Source: Mesorhizobium huakuii (lineage in GTDB: Bacteria > Pseudomonadota > Alphaproteobacteria > Rhizobiales > Rhizobiaceae). From it: a stretch of 64,000 bases of DNA. A program made the translations under genes and the position numbers. Below are positions 45,377 to 55,431 of this stretch, piece after piece. The notes under the pieces were generated by a model, which did not search any database, was not told where the DNA came from, and worked only from the letters and a program-made list of their open reading frames with translations. How positions within the stretch are numbered: position 1 is the first letter of the stretch; the number at the start of each line of letters is the position of its first letter. The DNA lies in the NCBI RefSeq assembly GCF_030160235.1, contig NZ_BSNY01000054.1:62001-126000 (forward strand), given 5' to 3'.

Positions 45377-45429
45377 GGACTTGAGTATTGCGGCGGTGAT
45401 GCCGATTGTCAAGTCTGGACTAAAGTATT
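45376..45429 (-). promoter_or_regulatory. Duplicated ArsR operator-like sequence
   Basis: AATACTCAAGTCCA (45376-45389) and AATACTTTAGTCCA (45416-45429) differ at two bases and are 40 bases apart, four helical turns. One covers the -10 box and start codon, the other lies just upstream of -35, as expected of repressor sites. Confidence 0.6.
45384..45412 (-). promoter_or_regulatory. Promoter of the arsR-SRPBCC operon
   Basis: On the minus strand, TTGACA (45407-45412) and AATACT (45384-45389) are exactly 17 bases apart. The -10 box ends 7 bases before the arsR ATG, so transcription should begin at or next to the start codon. Confidence 0.75.
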
Positions 45430-45462
45430 TGGCGACGGATCGAGGGACGGGCAGTCGACCCC

Positions 45463-45623
45463 CACTCCGTCGCTGCTTCGCAGCGCCACCTCTCCCCCGA
45501 TCGACGGGGTAGAGGAAAGACGCTCCCCGTTGACGGGCAGAGGAAGAAAGTGCGTCCACCAATCAGGCGCGTTTCCTCTCCCTCCAACGGGGAGAGGTGG
45601 CGTCGCGAAGCGGCGACGGAGTG
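45463..45623. repeat. 161-bp mosaic palindromic element
   Basis: Two 33-base arms, 45463-45495 (starting CACTCCGTCGC) and 45591-45623 (ending GCGACGGAGTG), are inverted copies with about 3 differences. The interior holds GAGGAAA/TTTCCTC inverted segments. It fills most of the 300-base gap between the arsR and esterase genes; the rest of that gap shows nothing beyond the arsR promoter. Confidence 0.8.
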
Positions 45624-45676
45624 GAAGGCGGCCGACCAGATCGAACCCGCCGTTGGGTTCGCGGCTGAAGCGTCAT

Positions 45677-46705
45677 TCAATCCTGGTGCAGGACGAATTC
45701 CAGATAGAGATTGCGCTGCAGGATCGAATGGTTGTCGTCGGAAACCATCGACACCATCACCGCGCCATCATCGCGGGTCCAGACGTCGAGACCCTCCATA
45801 TTGTCGATCTGGTAGCCCATGTCGGCATCCAGCAGCACCGGTCCGTCGGCAACGGCGCCCTTCTCGACACTCTCGCCATAGATACGCCGCAGCCGCATCT
45901 TGAGCCCGCCCGCCATGGTGAAACTCCGCTCCAGCAGCAAAAGGTCGCCATCCGGCAGGAAGGCGCCGTCGGTGATGTCGAAGTCGCCGTTGCGCTTGAC
46001 GGTGAAGACGCCCTTGTGCGGTCCTTCGATGATGGCGGCGTAGATGTTGCCTGATTTGTCGAGGCTCTTTTCCGAGACCACGACCAGACCGCCTTGGTGC
46101 TGGCCATTGGGATTGGCATGGGTGACGGTCTCGAAGCCGCGGTTCTGGCGCAGCTCCCGCGCCGGCACCAGGAAATCCAGCTGCCGGTATGGCGCCTTCA
46201 TGTTCTGCGGGTCGATCCTGAACTGGGCAACGCGGTGGTTGCGCTCGAAACCGACGGTGGCGATACCGTCCTTGACCGCGAGGCCTTCAGCATCGACCTC
46301 CCATTTCTCGTCGATCGGCTGGCCGCCCTGGTCGACCATCTGCTGCATGCGGAAGTTCTGGATGCCCACGGGCCGCCTGTCGGCGTCGCGCGCCACCGTG
46401 CCGAAGAACCAGTAGCCAGTGTCAGCCACACCGATGAAATCGCTGCCCGCTTTCAGAAAGCGGAAGGCCGACAGCGCGCCGAAATCACGCGATTTCGAGG
46501 TCATCTCCAGCCCGCCGACGAATTCGAGCGAGCCGAACTGCTTGTCGGTCCGGCCAATGCGGAATTCGGTGATGGGGCGGGCCGAAACCTCGATGGGTTC
46601 AACCGAAGCCGACCCGGCCGAACGGGCTGGCGCGGACGCCACGCCGGCGAACAGGGCGATGGCGGCGAAGAGCGTTTGCCGAAACCCGCCCCGTGAAAGG
46701 ATCAT
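45677..46705 (-). CDS. Esterase-like activity of phytase family protein
   Basis: This 342-residue protein has a signal peptide ([19 protein letters not shown]) and the family's beta-propeller features: [47 protein letters not shown] and [13 protein letters not shown]. The family is named for a phytase-like esterase activity, but the substrate here is unknown. The ATG overlaps the cobT stop by 4 bases, so it is coupled to cobT. Confidence 0.87.
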   Translation of the reverse strand: MILSRGGFRQTLFAAIALFAGVASAPARSAGSASVEPIEVSARPITEFRIGRTDKQFGSLEFVGGLEMTSKSRDFGALSAFRFLKAGSDFIGVADTGYWFFGTVARDADRRPVGIQNFRMQQMVDQGGQPIDEKWEVDAEGLAVKDGIATVGFERNHRVAQFRIDPQNMKAPYRQLDFLVPARELRQNRGFETVTHANPNGQHQGGLVVVSEKSLDKSGNIYAAIIEGPHKGVFTVKRNGDFDITDGAFLPDGDLLLLERSFTMAGGLKMRLRRIYGESVEKGAVADGPVLLDADMGYQIDNMEGLDVWTRDDGAVMVSMVSDDNHSILQRNLYLEFVLHQD

Positions 46706-48600
46706 CCGGCGCGCCGCATGCCGCCGCGCCGCGTGTCGCGTGCGCTTTCCTCGGCAAACAGCGAGGCCAATTGCTCGGTCATGGCGCCGGCCAGTTCCTC
46801 GGCATCGACGATGGTGACGGCGCGGCGATAATAGCGCGTGACGTCATGGCCGATGCCGATGGCCAGCAGTTCCACCGGCGAGCGCGTCTCGATCAGCTCG
46901 ATGACGGCGCGCAAATGGCGTTCGAGATAATTGCCGGGATTCACCGAAAGCGTCGAATCGTCGACCGGCGCGCCGTCCGAGATCATCATCAGGATCTTGC
47001 GCTGTTCGGGCCGGGCGATCAGCCGGTTGTGCGCCCACAGCAGCGCCTCGCCGTCGATGTTCTCCTTGAGCAGGCCTTCGCGCATCATCAGGCCGAGATT
47101 GCGCCGGGCGCGGCGCCATGGATGGTCGGCCGACTTGTAGATGATGTGGCGCAGATCATTGAGCCGGCCGGGGTTCGGCGGCTTGCCGTCCTTCAGCCAT
47201 TTTTCGCGCGCCTGCCCGCCCTTCCACGCCCGCGTGGTGAAGCCGAGGATCTCGACCGAGACGCCGCAACGCTCCAGCGTGCGGGCGAGAATGTCGGCGC
47301 AGGTGGCGGCGACCGTGATCGGCCGGCCGCGCATCGAGCCCGAATTGTCGAGCACCAGCGTCACCACCGTGTCGCGGAACTTGGTGTCGCGTTCCTGCTT
47401 GAAGGAGAGCGGCTGCATCGGGTCGATGACGACGCGCACCAGCCGCGCCGGGTCGAGGTAGCCCTCTTCCAGGTCGAAATCCCAGGACCGGTTCTGCTGC
47501 GCCATCAAGCGGCGCTGCAGCCGGTTGGCCAGCCGCCCGACCACGCCCGACAGGTTGGCCAGTTGCTTGTCGAGGAAGGCGCGCAGCCGGTCGAGCTCTT
47601 CCTCTTCGCAAAGCTCCTCGGCACCGACCGTCTCGTCGAAGGCTGATGTGTAGACCTTGTAGTCGATTTCCTTCGGCAGATTGGTGAAGGGATTGTCGTT
47701 GCGGCGCGCCTCGCCGGGCGTCTCGGCATCGGCATCGTCATCGTCCGACAGATCGTCGGCGGTGGCATCGGATGCCTCCGTCTCGGACGACTGCTCGTCA
47801 TCGGCCGAAGCCTCGGCATCCTCGGACTGCGACTGCTCGGAGCCGGAATCCTCTTCCCCGCCCTCCTCGCTCTGCTCCTCGCCTTGCGGCTGGTTGTCGT
47901 CATTGTCCTCGGAGTCTTCCGTCTCCTGGTCGTCGCCGAGTTCCTCGGCCATCTCCATGGAGGCGAGCATTTCGCGCACGACGCGGGCAAAGGCCTGCTG
48001 GTCGTCGAGTTTGGCAGACAGCCCGTCGAGGTCGGCCTTGGCCTTCTCCTCGACCCAGGGCCGCCAGAGTTCGACCAGTCGCTCGCCGCTCTTCGGCACC
48101 GGCCGGCCGGTCAGCTTCTCGCGCACCATCAGCGCCAGCGCTTCCTCGATCGGCGCGTCGGCCTTGTCCTTGACGTCGACGAGATTGGCCTTGGCGTATT
48201 TGTCCTCCAGCATCGAGCCGATATTGTCGGCGACGCCTTGCATGGCGCGGCTGCCGATCGCCTCGACACGGGCCTGCTCGACCGCGTCATAGATGGCGCG
48301 CGCCGCCTTGCCTTCCGGCGCCAGCTTGGTGTGGATGCGCGCATCATGGCAGGCGCGCTTCAGCGCCATGGAATCGCCGAGCCCGCGGGTGATCGCAATG
48401 TCGGTCTTCGACGCCTTCTTCGGCAGTTCGGGCAGCCGGGCACGGCTGCCGGCAAGTGCGGGCCTGTCCTTGGCGAAGCCGACTTCCATGTCCTTGTCGC
48501 CGGCAATGGCGCGCATGCAGACGGTGACGGCGCGCTTGAAGCTGTCGGCTTCAGACCCCGTCTTCGACTTGTTGCGCGTGTTGTCGCCCGGACCCGCCAT
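46702..48600 (-). CDS. cobT: Aerobic cobaltochelatase subunit CobT
   Basis: CobT works with CobS and CobN to insert cobalt into hydrogenobyrinic acid a,c-diamide in aerobic cobalamin synthesis. The 632-residue protein has an N-terminal helical region, a very acidic linker (about residues 215-305, Glu/Asp/Ser-rich) and a C-terminal VWA domain with the metal site [10 protein letters not shown]. The start [11 protein letters not shown] is preferred; the frame is open to 48708. It lies 11 bases after cobS. Confidence 0.94.
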   Translation of the reverse strand: MAGPGDNTRNKSKTGSEADSFKRAVTVCMRAIAGDKDMEVGFAKDRPALAGSRARLPELPKKASKTDIAITRGLGDSMALKRACHDARIHTKLAPEGKAARAIYDAVEQARVEAIGSRAMQGVADNIGSMLEDKYAKANLVDVKDKADAPIEEALALMVREKLTGRPVPKSGERLVELWRPWVEEKAKADLDGLSAKLDDQQAFARVVREMLASMEMAEELGDDQETEDSEDNDDNQPQGEEQSEEGGEEDSGSEQSQSEDAEASADDEQSSETEASDATADDLSDDDDADAETPGEARRNDNPFTNLPKEIDYKVYTSAFDETVGAEELCEEEELDRLRAFLDKQLANLSGVVGRLANRLQRRLMAQQNRSWDFDLEEGYLDPARLVRVVIDPMQPLSFKQERDTKFRDTVVTLVLDNSGSMRGRPITVAATCADILARTLERCGVSVEILGFTTRAWKGGQAREKWLKDGKPPNPGRLNDLRHIIYKSADHPWRRARRNLGLMMREGLLKENIDGEALLWAHNRLIARPEQRKILMMISDGAPVDDSTLSVNPGNYLERHLRAVIELIETRSPVELLAIGIGHDVTRYYRRAVTIVDAEELAGAMTEQLASLFAEESARDTRRGGMRRAG

Positions 48601-48611
48601 CGAGGCTCTGC

Positions 48612-49598
48612 TTAACCCAGCACCACGTTGGCGGCGCTCTCGGGCAGATCCTCGCCAAAGGCGCGCTGGTAGAATTCGGCCACCACCGAACGCTCCAGCT
48701 CGTCGCACTTGTTGAGGAAGGTCAGCCGGAACGCCATGCCGATATTGCCGAAGATCTCGGCGTTCTCGGCCCAGGTGATGACGGTACGCGGGCTCATCAC
48801 GGTCGACAGGTCGCCGTTGATGAACGCGGAACGCGTCATGTCGGCGACGCGCACCATCTTGTTGACGATGTCCTTGCCCTTGTTGTCGCGATAGTGCTTG
48901 GCCTTGGCCAGCACGATGTTCACTTCATTGTCGTGCGGCAGATAGTTCAGCGTGGTGACGATCGACCAGCGATCCATCTGCGCCTGGTTGATCTGCTGCG
49001 TGCCGTGATAGAGGCCAGTCGTGTCGCCGAGCCCGACCGTGTTGGCGGTCGAGAACAGCCGGAAGGCCGGATGCGGGCGGATGACCCGGCTCTGGTCGAG
49101 CAGCGTCAGCCGGCCCGAGGATTCCAGCACGCGCTGGATGACGAACATCACGTCCGGACGGCCGGCATCATATTCGTCGAAGCAGAGCGCGACATTGTGC
49201 TGGTAGGCCCAGGGCAGGATGCCGTCGCGGAATTCGGTGATCTGCAAGCCGTCCTTGACGACGATCGCATCCTTGCCGACAAGATCGATACGGCTGACAT
49301 GGCTGTCGAGGTTGACGCGCACGCAGGGCCAGTTGAGGCGGGCGGCGACCTGTTCGATATGCGTCGACTTGCCGGTGCCGTGATAGCCCGACACCATGAC
49401 GCGGCGGTTGTAGGCAAAGCCGGCCAGGATCGCCAGCGTCGTTGCCTTGTCGAACAGATAGTCCGGATCGACGTCGGGCACATGTTCCGATGTCACCGAA
49501 TAGGCCGGCACCACCATCTTGGAGTCGAAGCCGAATTTATCCTTCACCGACACCGTCGTGTCGGGCAGGTTGGCGATGTCGCGATCGACCTTGTTCAT
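48612..49598 (-). CDS. cobS: Aerobic cobaltochelatase subunit CobS
   Basis: CobS is the AAA+ ATPase of the cobaltochelatase. The 328-residue protein begins [18 protein letters not shown] and has Walker A ([13 protein letters not shown]), Walker B ([10 protein letters not shown]), sensor-1-like [13 protein letters not shown] and an arginine-rich C-terminal part. The start at 49598 fits the family; the frame is open to 49706. CobN is not in the window. Confidence 0.95.
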   Translation of the reverse strand: MNKVDRDIANLPDTTVSVKDKFGFDSKMVVPAYSVTSEHVPDVDPDYLFDKATTLAILAGFAYNRRVMVSGYHGTGKSTHIEQVAARLNWPCVRVNLDSHVSRIDLVGKDAIVVKDGLQITEFRDGILPWAYQHNVALCFDEYDAGRPDVMFVIQRVLESSGRLTLLDQSRVIRPHPAFRLFSTANTVGLGDTTGLYHGTQQINQAQMDRWSIVTTLNYLPHDNEVNIVLAKAKHYRDNKGKDIVNKMVRVADMTRSAFINGDLSTVMSPRTVITWAENAEIFGNIGMAFRLTFLNKCDELERSVVAEFYQRAFGEDLPESAANVVLG

Positions 49599-49721
49599 AT
49601 CTCTCAACGTCTCCACGGGCGAAACGTCCCGTTTCGCCGGCAATCGATTTTGTTCGGGGGCGGTCTTAGTGCCTTTTCCAACCTTATGAAAGTTGGAAAG
49701 CGACACAAACCGTAGGGTCGC

Positions 49722-50351
49722 TCAGCACAGGCCCGCCTGTTTGAGCACGCGATAGGCCTGCAGCACATCGCGGAACCGGTCTTCCGAACCTCTGTCGCCA
49801 CCATTCGCATCCGGATGATGACGTTTCACCAGTTCCTTATAGCGCGCCTTGATATCCTTGCCAGTCGCCTTTGTATCAAGGCCAAGCGTTTCCAGCGCCT
49901 TGGCCTCAAGCGGCTTGGCCTTGCGCTCGCGCGCCTCGCGCGGATCCTTCGGCCCCTTGAACAGGTCGAACGGGTCGCGCATCCGATTGTAATAGCCGGC
50001 GCGGCCGGAGCGCATCTGCGCCATATCGGGCGACGAACGTGTCGAGGCGCCGTTGACGCCCATCTTCCAGGTCGGCCGATGGCCGGTCATGGCTTCCTTC
50101 TGAAAGCGCGCGACCTCGGTGTCCGGCACGCCGGAGAAGTAGTTGAAGCCCTTGTTGTACTCGCGCACATGGTCGAAGCAGAAGCGGAAATACTCGCCCT
50201 CCTTCATGCGCCCGACCGGCGCACGATGGGTGCCCGGCTCCTTGCAGCCGTCCCACTGGCAGATCGGCGAGTGCGACTTCAGCTCCGCATCCTTCTCCGG
50301 GCGGATGCGAATCTTCTCGAAATATTTGGGATACGGCTTCATCTCACCCAT
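49722..50351 (-). CDS. J-domain (DnaJ-like) molecular chaperone
   Basis: This 209-residue protein has a C-terminal J domain (about residues 150-205) with the HPD motif in KRHHPDANGGDRG, for stimulating an Hsp70. The N-terminal part holds a zinc-finger-like Cys/His set (CQWDGCKEPGTH, FCFDHV) and the family segment GHRPTWKMG. It resembles Rhizobiales DnaJ-domain proteins next to cobS. The start may be the ATG three codons in (MKPYPKYF at 50342). Confidence 0.88.
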   Translation of the reverse strand: MGEMKPYPKYFEKIRIRPEKDAELKSHSPICQWDGCKEPGTHRAPVGRMKEGEYFRFCFDHVREYNKGFNYFSGVPDTEVARFQKEAMTGHRPTWKMGVNGASTRSSPDMAQMRSGRAGYYNRMRDPFDLFKGPKDPREARERKAKPLEAKALETLGLDTKATGKDIKARYKELVKRHHPDANGGDRGSEDRFRDVLQAYRVLKQAGLC

Positions 50352-50510
50352 TTATGGGGCGTTCGCAAATGCGAAACAAGAATTGACATTTTCGCGATCA
50401 TCGCCCTAACCGCTGAATCGCGGCATAAAGCAGGCGAATGGCGGATTTAGTTGCGCAAGAGCGGCCCCCGGGGCTGGCGCGCCAGCCATATGTGGTGAAC
50501 GGAGACGGCA

Positions 50511-50813
50511 ATGTCCATACAGGCGACCATGGAAGACAAGCTCAACAAGGCATTTTCGCCGGAGCGGCTGGCCATCATCAACGAAAGCCATCTCCACGCC
50601 GGCCACCATCACCACGGTTCGGACCATCATGGCGCCTATGACGGCACCGGCGAGACGCATTTTCGTGTCCGCGTCGTCTCGTCCGCCTTTGCCGGCATGA
50701 GCCGCATCGACCGCCACCGCGCCGTCAACGAACTGCTGGCCGACGAACTGAAGGCGGGCGTTCACGCACTGGCGATCGAACCGTCGGCGCCCGGCGAAAA
50801 GACCCGCTGGTAG
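50511..50813 (+). CDS. bolA: BolA family transcriptional regulator / Fe-S partner
   Basis: This 100-residue protein has the BolA fold: MEDKLNKAFSPERLAIINES, HFRVRVVSSAFAGMSRIDRHRAVNELL and GVHALAIEPSAP. BolA proteins bind monothiol glutaredoxins through Fe-S clusters and influence morphology and iron control. An extra His-rich stretch (HAGHHHHGSDHHG) is inserted after HL. GGAGA precedes the ATG. It is divergent from the dnaJ-like gene. Confidence 0.92.
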   Translation: MSIQATMEDKLNKAFSPERLAIINESHLHAGHHHHGSDHHGAYDGTGETHFRVRVVSSAFAGMSRIDRHRAVNELLADELKAGVHALAIEPSAPGEKTRW

Positions 50814-50854
50814 ATCAGTCCGCGCTGCCCCACCGGGCTGCCTCTCCGGCGCGG

Positions 50855-52408
50855 TCAGATCACAGCTTCGATAAGGAACGGACCCCGCCGAGACAGGGCA
50901 CTGTCCAGCAGCGCGTCGAACCGCTCGCATGTGTCGGCGCGAGCCGCCTCGACACCCATGCCCTTGGCCAGCGAAACCCAGTCCAGTGCGGGATGGTCGA
51001 GGTCAAGCATGCGCCTGGCGTTCTCGCCGATCGCGTTGACGCCAACATTCTTCATCTCGCCATGCAGGATCGCGTAGGTGCGGTTGGAAAACACGATCGT
51101 CACCACGTCGAGATTTTCCCGCGCCTGCGTCCACAGGCCCTGCACCGTGTACATGCCGCTGCCATCGGCCTCCAGATTGATCACCTTGCGGTCGGGACAG
51201 GCGATCGCCGCTCCTGTCGCCATCGGGATGCCGCCGCCGATCGATCCGCCGGTGCCCATCATGTAGTCGTGCGGCGCGGCAAAGGCCGACAGCGCGAAGA
51301 AACGTCGTGCCGAAGTGACCGCTTCGTCGCAGACGATCGCATTGTCCGGCAGCTTGCGCGCCACCGACAGTGCGATGGCATCCTCCGTCAGCCCGCCGCC
51401 CGGCGCAGCCTCGTCGGGAAAAGCGGTTGCGAAGTCGGCCTGTTGCGACGGCTTGACGCCAAGTTCGTCGCGAAGCGCTTCCAGCGCCGCATGCAGATCA
51501 TCGCCATGAGCAGCGAGCGTCAGCACCTGGCAGTCGTCGCGCACAAGCCGTCCCGGCTTTCCCGGATAGGCGAAGAAGGCGACCGGCTCCTTGCCGCCGA
51601 CCAGCACAAGAACATCGATATCCCCGAGCAGCGCTGTCGCCGCGTCGATCGGGTAGGGAATACGTGTCGGCGCGACGCGCCCACGCCCGCGTTGCATCCG
51701 CGCGATCAGGACCTCGCCTAACAGGCGGACATCGCAGGCCGTCGAAATCTGGCCGGCGATCTTAAGCGCATCGGCGCGCGCCGCCCGGCCACGAACGATC
51801 ATGCCGACACGGCCCGGAGCCGCACGGATCGCCGCGGCGGTCGCGCGCACGGCGTCCATGTCGACCGCAGGCGGCGGCGGAAGGACGATCTTGCCCGGCG
51901 AGGCCGGGCCAGCATCGCCCCACGCCGCATCCGCCGGCAGGACCAGCGTCGTGACGCCCGGCGGCGTCAGCGAGGCGCGGACGGCCGCCTCCGTGGCCGG
52001 CTGGACATCTTCTGGCCCCGCGATGCGGCGCACCCAGTTGGACATCGGCGCCGCCAGGCCTTCGATGTCGCTGGTGAGCGGCGCGTCGAGCGGCAGATGG
52101 TAGGAGGCGTGGTCGCCGACAATGTTGATCATCGGGCTGAACGCACGCCGGGCATTGTGCATGTTGGCCAGCCCATTGGCCAGGCCAGGGCCGGTGTGCA
52201 GCAAAGTCGCGGCCGGGCGGTCGGTCATGCGCGCATAGCCGTCGGCCGCACCTGTCACCACGCCCTCGAACAGGCCGAGCACGCAGCGCATCCCGGGCTT
52301 GCGGTCGAGCGCGGCGACGAAATGCATTTCGGAAGTACCGGGGTTGGCGAAGCAGACCGTCACATCATTGGCCAGCAGCACGTCGCACAGGACATCGGCG
52401 CCATTCAT
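50855..52408 (-). CDS. TPP-dependent acetolactate synthase-like enzyme
   Basis: This 517-residue enzyme has the three domains of the acetohydroxyacid synthase superfamily. The N-terminal domain holds the catalytic Glu in NPGTSEMHFVAALD and LLHTGPGLANGLANMHNARR. The C-terminal domain binds TPP-Mg through EADGSGMYTVQGLWTQARE and later Asn/Thr residues. It is annotated as acetolactate synthase large subunit in many genomes, but sequences of this type resemble benzoylformate decarboxylase too; the substrate is unknown. Confidence 0.85.
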   Translation of the reverse strand: MNGADVLCDVLLANDVTVCFANPGTSEMHFVAALDRKPGMRCVLGLFEGVVTGAADGYARMTDRPAATLLHTGPGLANGLANMHNARRAFSPMINIVGDHASYHLPLDAPLTSDIEGLAAPMSNWVRRIAGPEDVQPATEAAVRASLTPPGVTTLVLPADAAWGDAGPASPGKIVLPPPPAVDMDAVRATAAAIRAAPGRVGMIVRGRAARADALKIAGQISTACDVRLLGEVLIARMQRGRGRVAPTRIPYPIDAATALLGDIDVLVLVGGKEPVAFFAYPGKPGRLVRDDCQVLTLAAHGDDLHAALEALRDELGVKPSQQADFATAFPDEAAPGGGLTEDAIALSVARKLPDNAIVCDEAVTSARRFFALSAFAAPHDYMMGTGGSIGGGIPMATGAAIACPDRKVINLEADGSGMYTVQGLWTQARENLDVVTIVFSNRTYAILHGEMKNVGVNAIGENARRMLDLDHPALDWVSLAKGMGVEAARADTCERFDALLDSALSRRGPFLIEAVI

Positions 52409-52522
52409 GCAATTTTTCTCCCAATCATCAGGAGCAATTGCACCTATGGACGTCCGCCCGGCAATATCCCGCGACCACCTTTGGCATGATCCAGTTACAG
52501 GTACAGGGCGAGCCGAAGTCGA

Positions 52523-53326
52523 TCAGCCGACCGTCGATTTCAGGAAGGCCAGGGCGGCAGCGGTCAGCGCGTCGCCATCCCTGCCGAAATCGCGGTTGAT
52601 CGACATATGCGTATAGGCGCTGCCGTCGAACAGCGTGACCTCGGTGCCAGTGGCACGCAGGCGCTCGGCGAAGGCTTTCGACTCCTCGCCACGGCCAGAT
52701 GCTCCCGAATACGCGATGAAGGTCGGCGGGTGCTTGCGGCCATCGACATAGCTGGCGGGCGACAGTGCCGCCCATTGCGAAGGGTCGGAAAAGACCCGCG
52801 CATAGGCCCGCACCATGCCGCCATTCTTCTCCAGCGCCGTAAGATCATAGGCCCTGGTGTCGTCCAGAAGCAGCCCGGCGACGCCGGGCAGCCCGCCGCG
52901 CATGCCGGTCAATGCGATCAGATGGCAGCCCGCGGAATGGCCCATGCCGACAATGCGCTTGGGGTCGCCACCATGCTTGGCGATGTTAGCGCTGACATAG
53001 GCATAGGCCTTTTCCACGTCATTGGCCTGGGTGGCGACATCGGCCTCAGGCAGCATGCGGTAGTCGATGGAGACGAAGCAGAATCCGTTGGCGAGCAGGA
53101 AGGCCGGCTTGGCGCCCACCTGGCTGCGCTTGCCGAACTCCCAGGCCCCGCCATGGACGAAGAAGACCACAGGCAGCCCACTCGCCCCATCGGGCGCATA
53201 GATGTCGAGCTTGGCCGGGCCGTAGTCGAGAGTTTTGGGAGATGGCGACGACTGGCGCGCGAACGTCGCGGCCGGCACAAAAGCCGCCATCGAAGCCAGA
53301 AGCAGGGTTCGCCGATCGATCATCAT
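52523..53326 (-). CDS. Alpha/beta hydrolase (BD-FAE-like esterase)
   Basis: This 267-residue esterase has a short signal peptide (RRTLLLASMAAFVPAATFA), the oxyanion HGGAWEFGKR, the nucleophile Ser in GMGHSAGCHL and the late His in SAYTHMSINRDFG. The family includes arylformamidases and small carboxylesterases. Two adjacent ATGs (53326 and 53323) follow AGGAG; either is possible. The signal implies export. Confidence 0.88.
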   Translation of the reverse strand: MMIDRRTLLLASMAAFVPAATFARQSSPSPKTLDYGPAKLDIYAPDGASGLPVVFFVHGGAWEFGKRSQVGAKPAFLLANGFCFVSIDYRMLPEADVATQANDVEKAYAYVSANIAKHGGDPKRIVGMGHSAGCHLIALTGMRGGLPGVAGLLLDDTRAYDLTALEKNGGMVRAYARVFSDPSQWAALSPASYVDGRKHPPTFIAYSGASGRGEESKAFAERLRATGTEVTLFDGSAYTHMSINRDFGRDGDALTAAALAFLKSTVG

Positions 53327-53408
53327 CTTCTCCTGACTGCCCGGCGCAAAATGCATCGGGGCGTCGCGAAGTTCCAGTGAAGGATCGGTAACGTGGCCGA
53401 AAGTGGCG

Positions 53409-54293
53409 CTACGCGACGGGCCTGATCCTCAGCCTGGCAATGCGGTTCTTGTCGCGCTTCATGACGATGAAGCGCTTGCCGTGGAAGGTAAAAGCCTGCT
53501 TTTCCTCGGGGATCGACTGCGCCTCGTGGATGACGAGGCCGGCAATCGTGGTCGCCTCCTCGTCCGGCAGGTTCCAGTCGAGCGCCCGGTTCAGGTCGCG
53601 GATCGGGACATTGCCGTCGACGACGACGGAGCCGTCGGCCTCCTGCTTGACGCCCTGGATATCGACATCGTGCTCGTCGGCGATCTCGCCGACGATCTCC
53701 TCGATGATGTCCTCCAGCGTCACCAGCCCTTCGACCTCGCCATACTCGTCGACGACGACGGCGAAATGCGCCTTGCGGCGCAGGAAGGCGTTGAGCTGTT
53801 CCTGCAAGGTCGTGGTGTCGGGCACGAACCAGGGTTTCGAGGCGATCTTCATCACGTCGATCTTGGAAAAATCATTGCCGACTTCGTTCAGCGCGCGCAG
53901 CAGATCCTTGGCATGCAGCACGCCGACAATGTTGTCGAGCGAGCCCTTCCACAGCGGCATGCGGGTGTGCGGGCTCTGCAGGATCTCGCGCACCACTGCT
54001 TCCGGCGCATTGTCGGCATTGACCGAGCGCATGTTGGTGCGGTGGACCATGATGTCGGAGACTTCGAGCTCCTCGAGATCGAACAGGCCGCCGATACGGT
54101 CGCGATCCTCGCGCACCACCTGGCCGTCGCGGCGGAAATCGTCGACCGCGCCGCGCAACTCGGCCTCACTCGAACGTTGCGGCTCGATGCGCGACAGCTC
54201 GTAGCCGAACATGGCGAGAAGGCGCGTGCGCACGGCAACGAGCAGCAGGATGAGGATGGCAAGGACGGCGACGACGATCCAGCCATTGTCCAT
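53409..54293 (-). CDS. CorC/HlyC-like CBS protein lacking the CNNM (DUF21) domain
   Basis: This 294-residue protein has a membrane segment of about 20 residues (WIVVAVLAILILLLVAV), then directly the two CBS domains (VSDIMVHRTNM, FAVVVDEYGEVEGLVTLEDIIEEIVGEI) and the C-terminal CorC_HlyC domain (GNVPIRDLNRALDW to KRFIVMKRDKNRI). Normal hemolysin-family proteins have about 430 residues with a three- to four-helix DUF21 domain; about 140 residues are missing internally, in frame. It lies 1 base after aroB. Confidence 0.85.
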   Translation of the reverse strand: MDNGWIVVAVLAILILLLVAVRTRLLAMFGYELSRIEPQRSSEAELRGAVDDFRRDGQVVREDRDRIGGLFDLEELEVSDIMVHRTNMRSVNADNAPEAVVREILQSPHTRMPLWKGSLDNIVGVLHAKDLLRALNEVGNDFSKIDVMKIASKPWFVPDTTTLQEQLNAFLRRKAHFAVVVDEYGEVEGLVTLEDIIEEIVGEIADEHDVDIQGVKQEADGSVVVDGNVPIRDLNRALDWNLPDEEATTIAGLVIHEAQSIPEEKQAFTFHGKRFIVMKRDKNRIARLRIRPVA

Positions 54294-54294
54294 T

Positions 54295-55431
54295 TCAGCC
54301 GGCTTTCCGGCTGGCTGGGTGGTTTTCCCTCAGAAACGACAGCACTTCCGAAGCCGGAACGTCCTTGGCGATGAAAGCCTGGCCGATGCCCCGCGTCAGG
54401 ATGAAGGTCAGCGCGCCGCGCGACACCTTCTTGTCCTGGGTAATGAAGGAAAGCAGCGCCTCGGCATCGGGCAATTCACCCGGAATATCGGACATCCGCC
54501 ACGGCAGGCCGACGGCGCGCAGATGCGTCTCGACGCGCGCCGCGTCGTCGGGGCTCGCCAGATTGAGCCGCGAGGAGAAGCGGTGCGCAAGCGCCATGCC
54601 GATGGCGACCCCCTCGCCATGGACGAGCCGGGCGCCGTCATACTGCGTGGCGGCTTCAAGCGCATGGCCGAATGTGTGGCCGAGATTGAGCAATGCCCGG
54701 TCGCCGGTCTCGAACTCGTCGCGCGCGACGACATCGGCCTTGGCGCGACAGGCCTCGGCAATCGCCTGCGCTCGCTCCGGCCCGCCGGCGAACACCTTTT
54801 GCCAGTTCGCCTCAAGCCATGCGAAAAGCTCCGGCCGGTCGATCAGCCCGTACTTGGCGAGTTCAGCATAGCCGGCGCGGAATTCGCGGATCGGCAGCGT
54901 GTCGAGCACTTCCGTGTCGGCCAGCACCAGTTTCGGCTGCAGAAAGACACCGACAAGGTTCTTGCCGCGCGGGCTGTTGATGCCCGTCTTCCCACCCACA
55001 GAGGAATCGACCTGCGCCAGCAGCGAGGTCGGGATCTGCACGAAATTCATGCCGCGCCGCACGATGCCGGCGGCAAAACCGGTGAGATCGCCGATGACGC
55101 CACCGCCCAGCGCGACGACAACGTCGCCACGCTCCAGCCTAGCGGCCAGAATCCCATCGACCACCTCTTCGAGATGGGCAAAGCTCTTGGTCTTCTCGCC
55201 GGGCGGCATCGTGATGACGGTGGGTTGGATGCCGCCCTTCTCGAGCCCTGCCTTCAGCGTATCGAGATGCGCGGCGGCGACATTCTCGTCGGTGACGACA
55301 GCGGCGCGCGTACCCGGCAGGCGGCGTGAAATCTCCTCGCCCGCGCGCGACAAAAGGCCGGAGCCGATCAATATGTCGTAGGCCCGGTCGCCAAGGCCCA
55401 CTTCGACGGTGACTGGCTTGTCCACGCTCAC
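54295..55431 (-). CDS. aroB: 3-dehydroquinate synthase
   Basis: AroB makes 3-dehydroquinate from DAHP, step two of the shikimate pathway. This 378-residue protein has the NAD site [20 protein letters not shown], the substrate and zinc residues in [25 protein letters not shown] and [12 protein letters not shown]. The ATG overlaps the aroK stop (ATGA). In other Rhizobiales a CorC gene follows, as here. Confidence 0.95.
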   Translation of the reverse strand: MSVDKPVTVEVGLGDRAYDILIGSGLLSRAGEEISRRLPGTRAAVVTDENVAAAHLDTLKAGLEKGGIQPTVITMPPGEKTKSFAHLEEVVDGILAARLERGDVVVALGGGVIGDLTGFAAGIVRRGMNFVQIPTSLLAQVDSSVGGKTGINSPRGKNLVGVFLQPKLVLADTEVLDTLPIREFRAGYAELAKYGLIDRPELFAWLEANWQKVFAGGPERAQAIAEACRAKADVVARDEFETGDRALLNLGHTFGHALEAATQYDGARLVHGEGVAIGMALAHRFSSRLNLASPDDAARVETHLRAVGLPWRMSDIPGELPDAEALLSFITQDKKVSRGALTFILTRGIGQAFIAKDVPASEVLSFLRENHPASRKAG

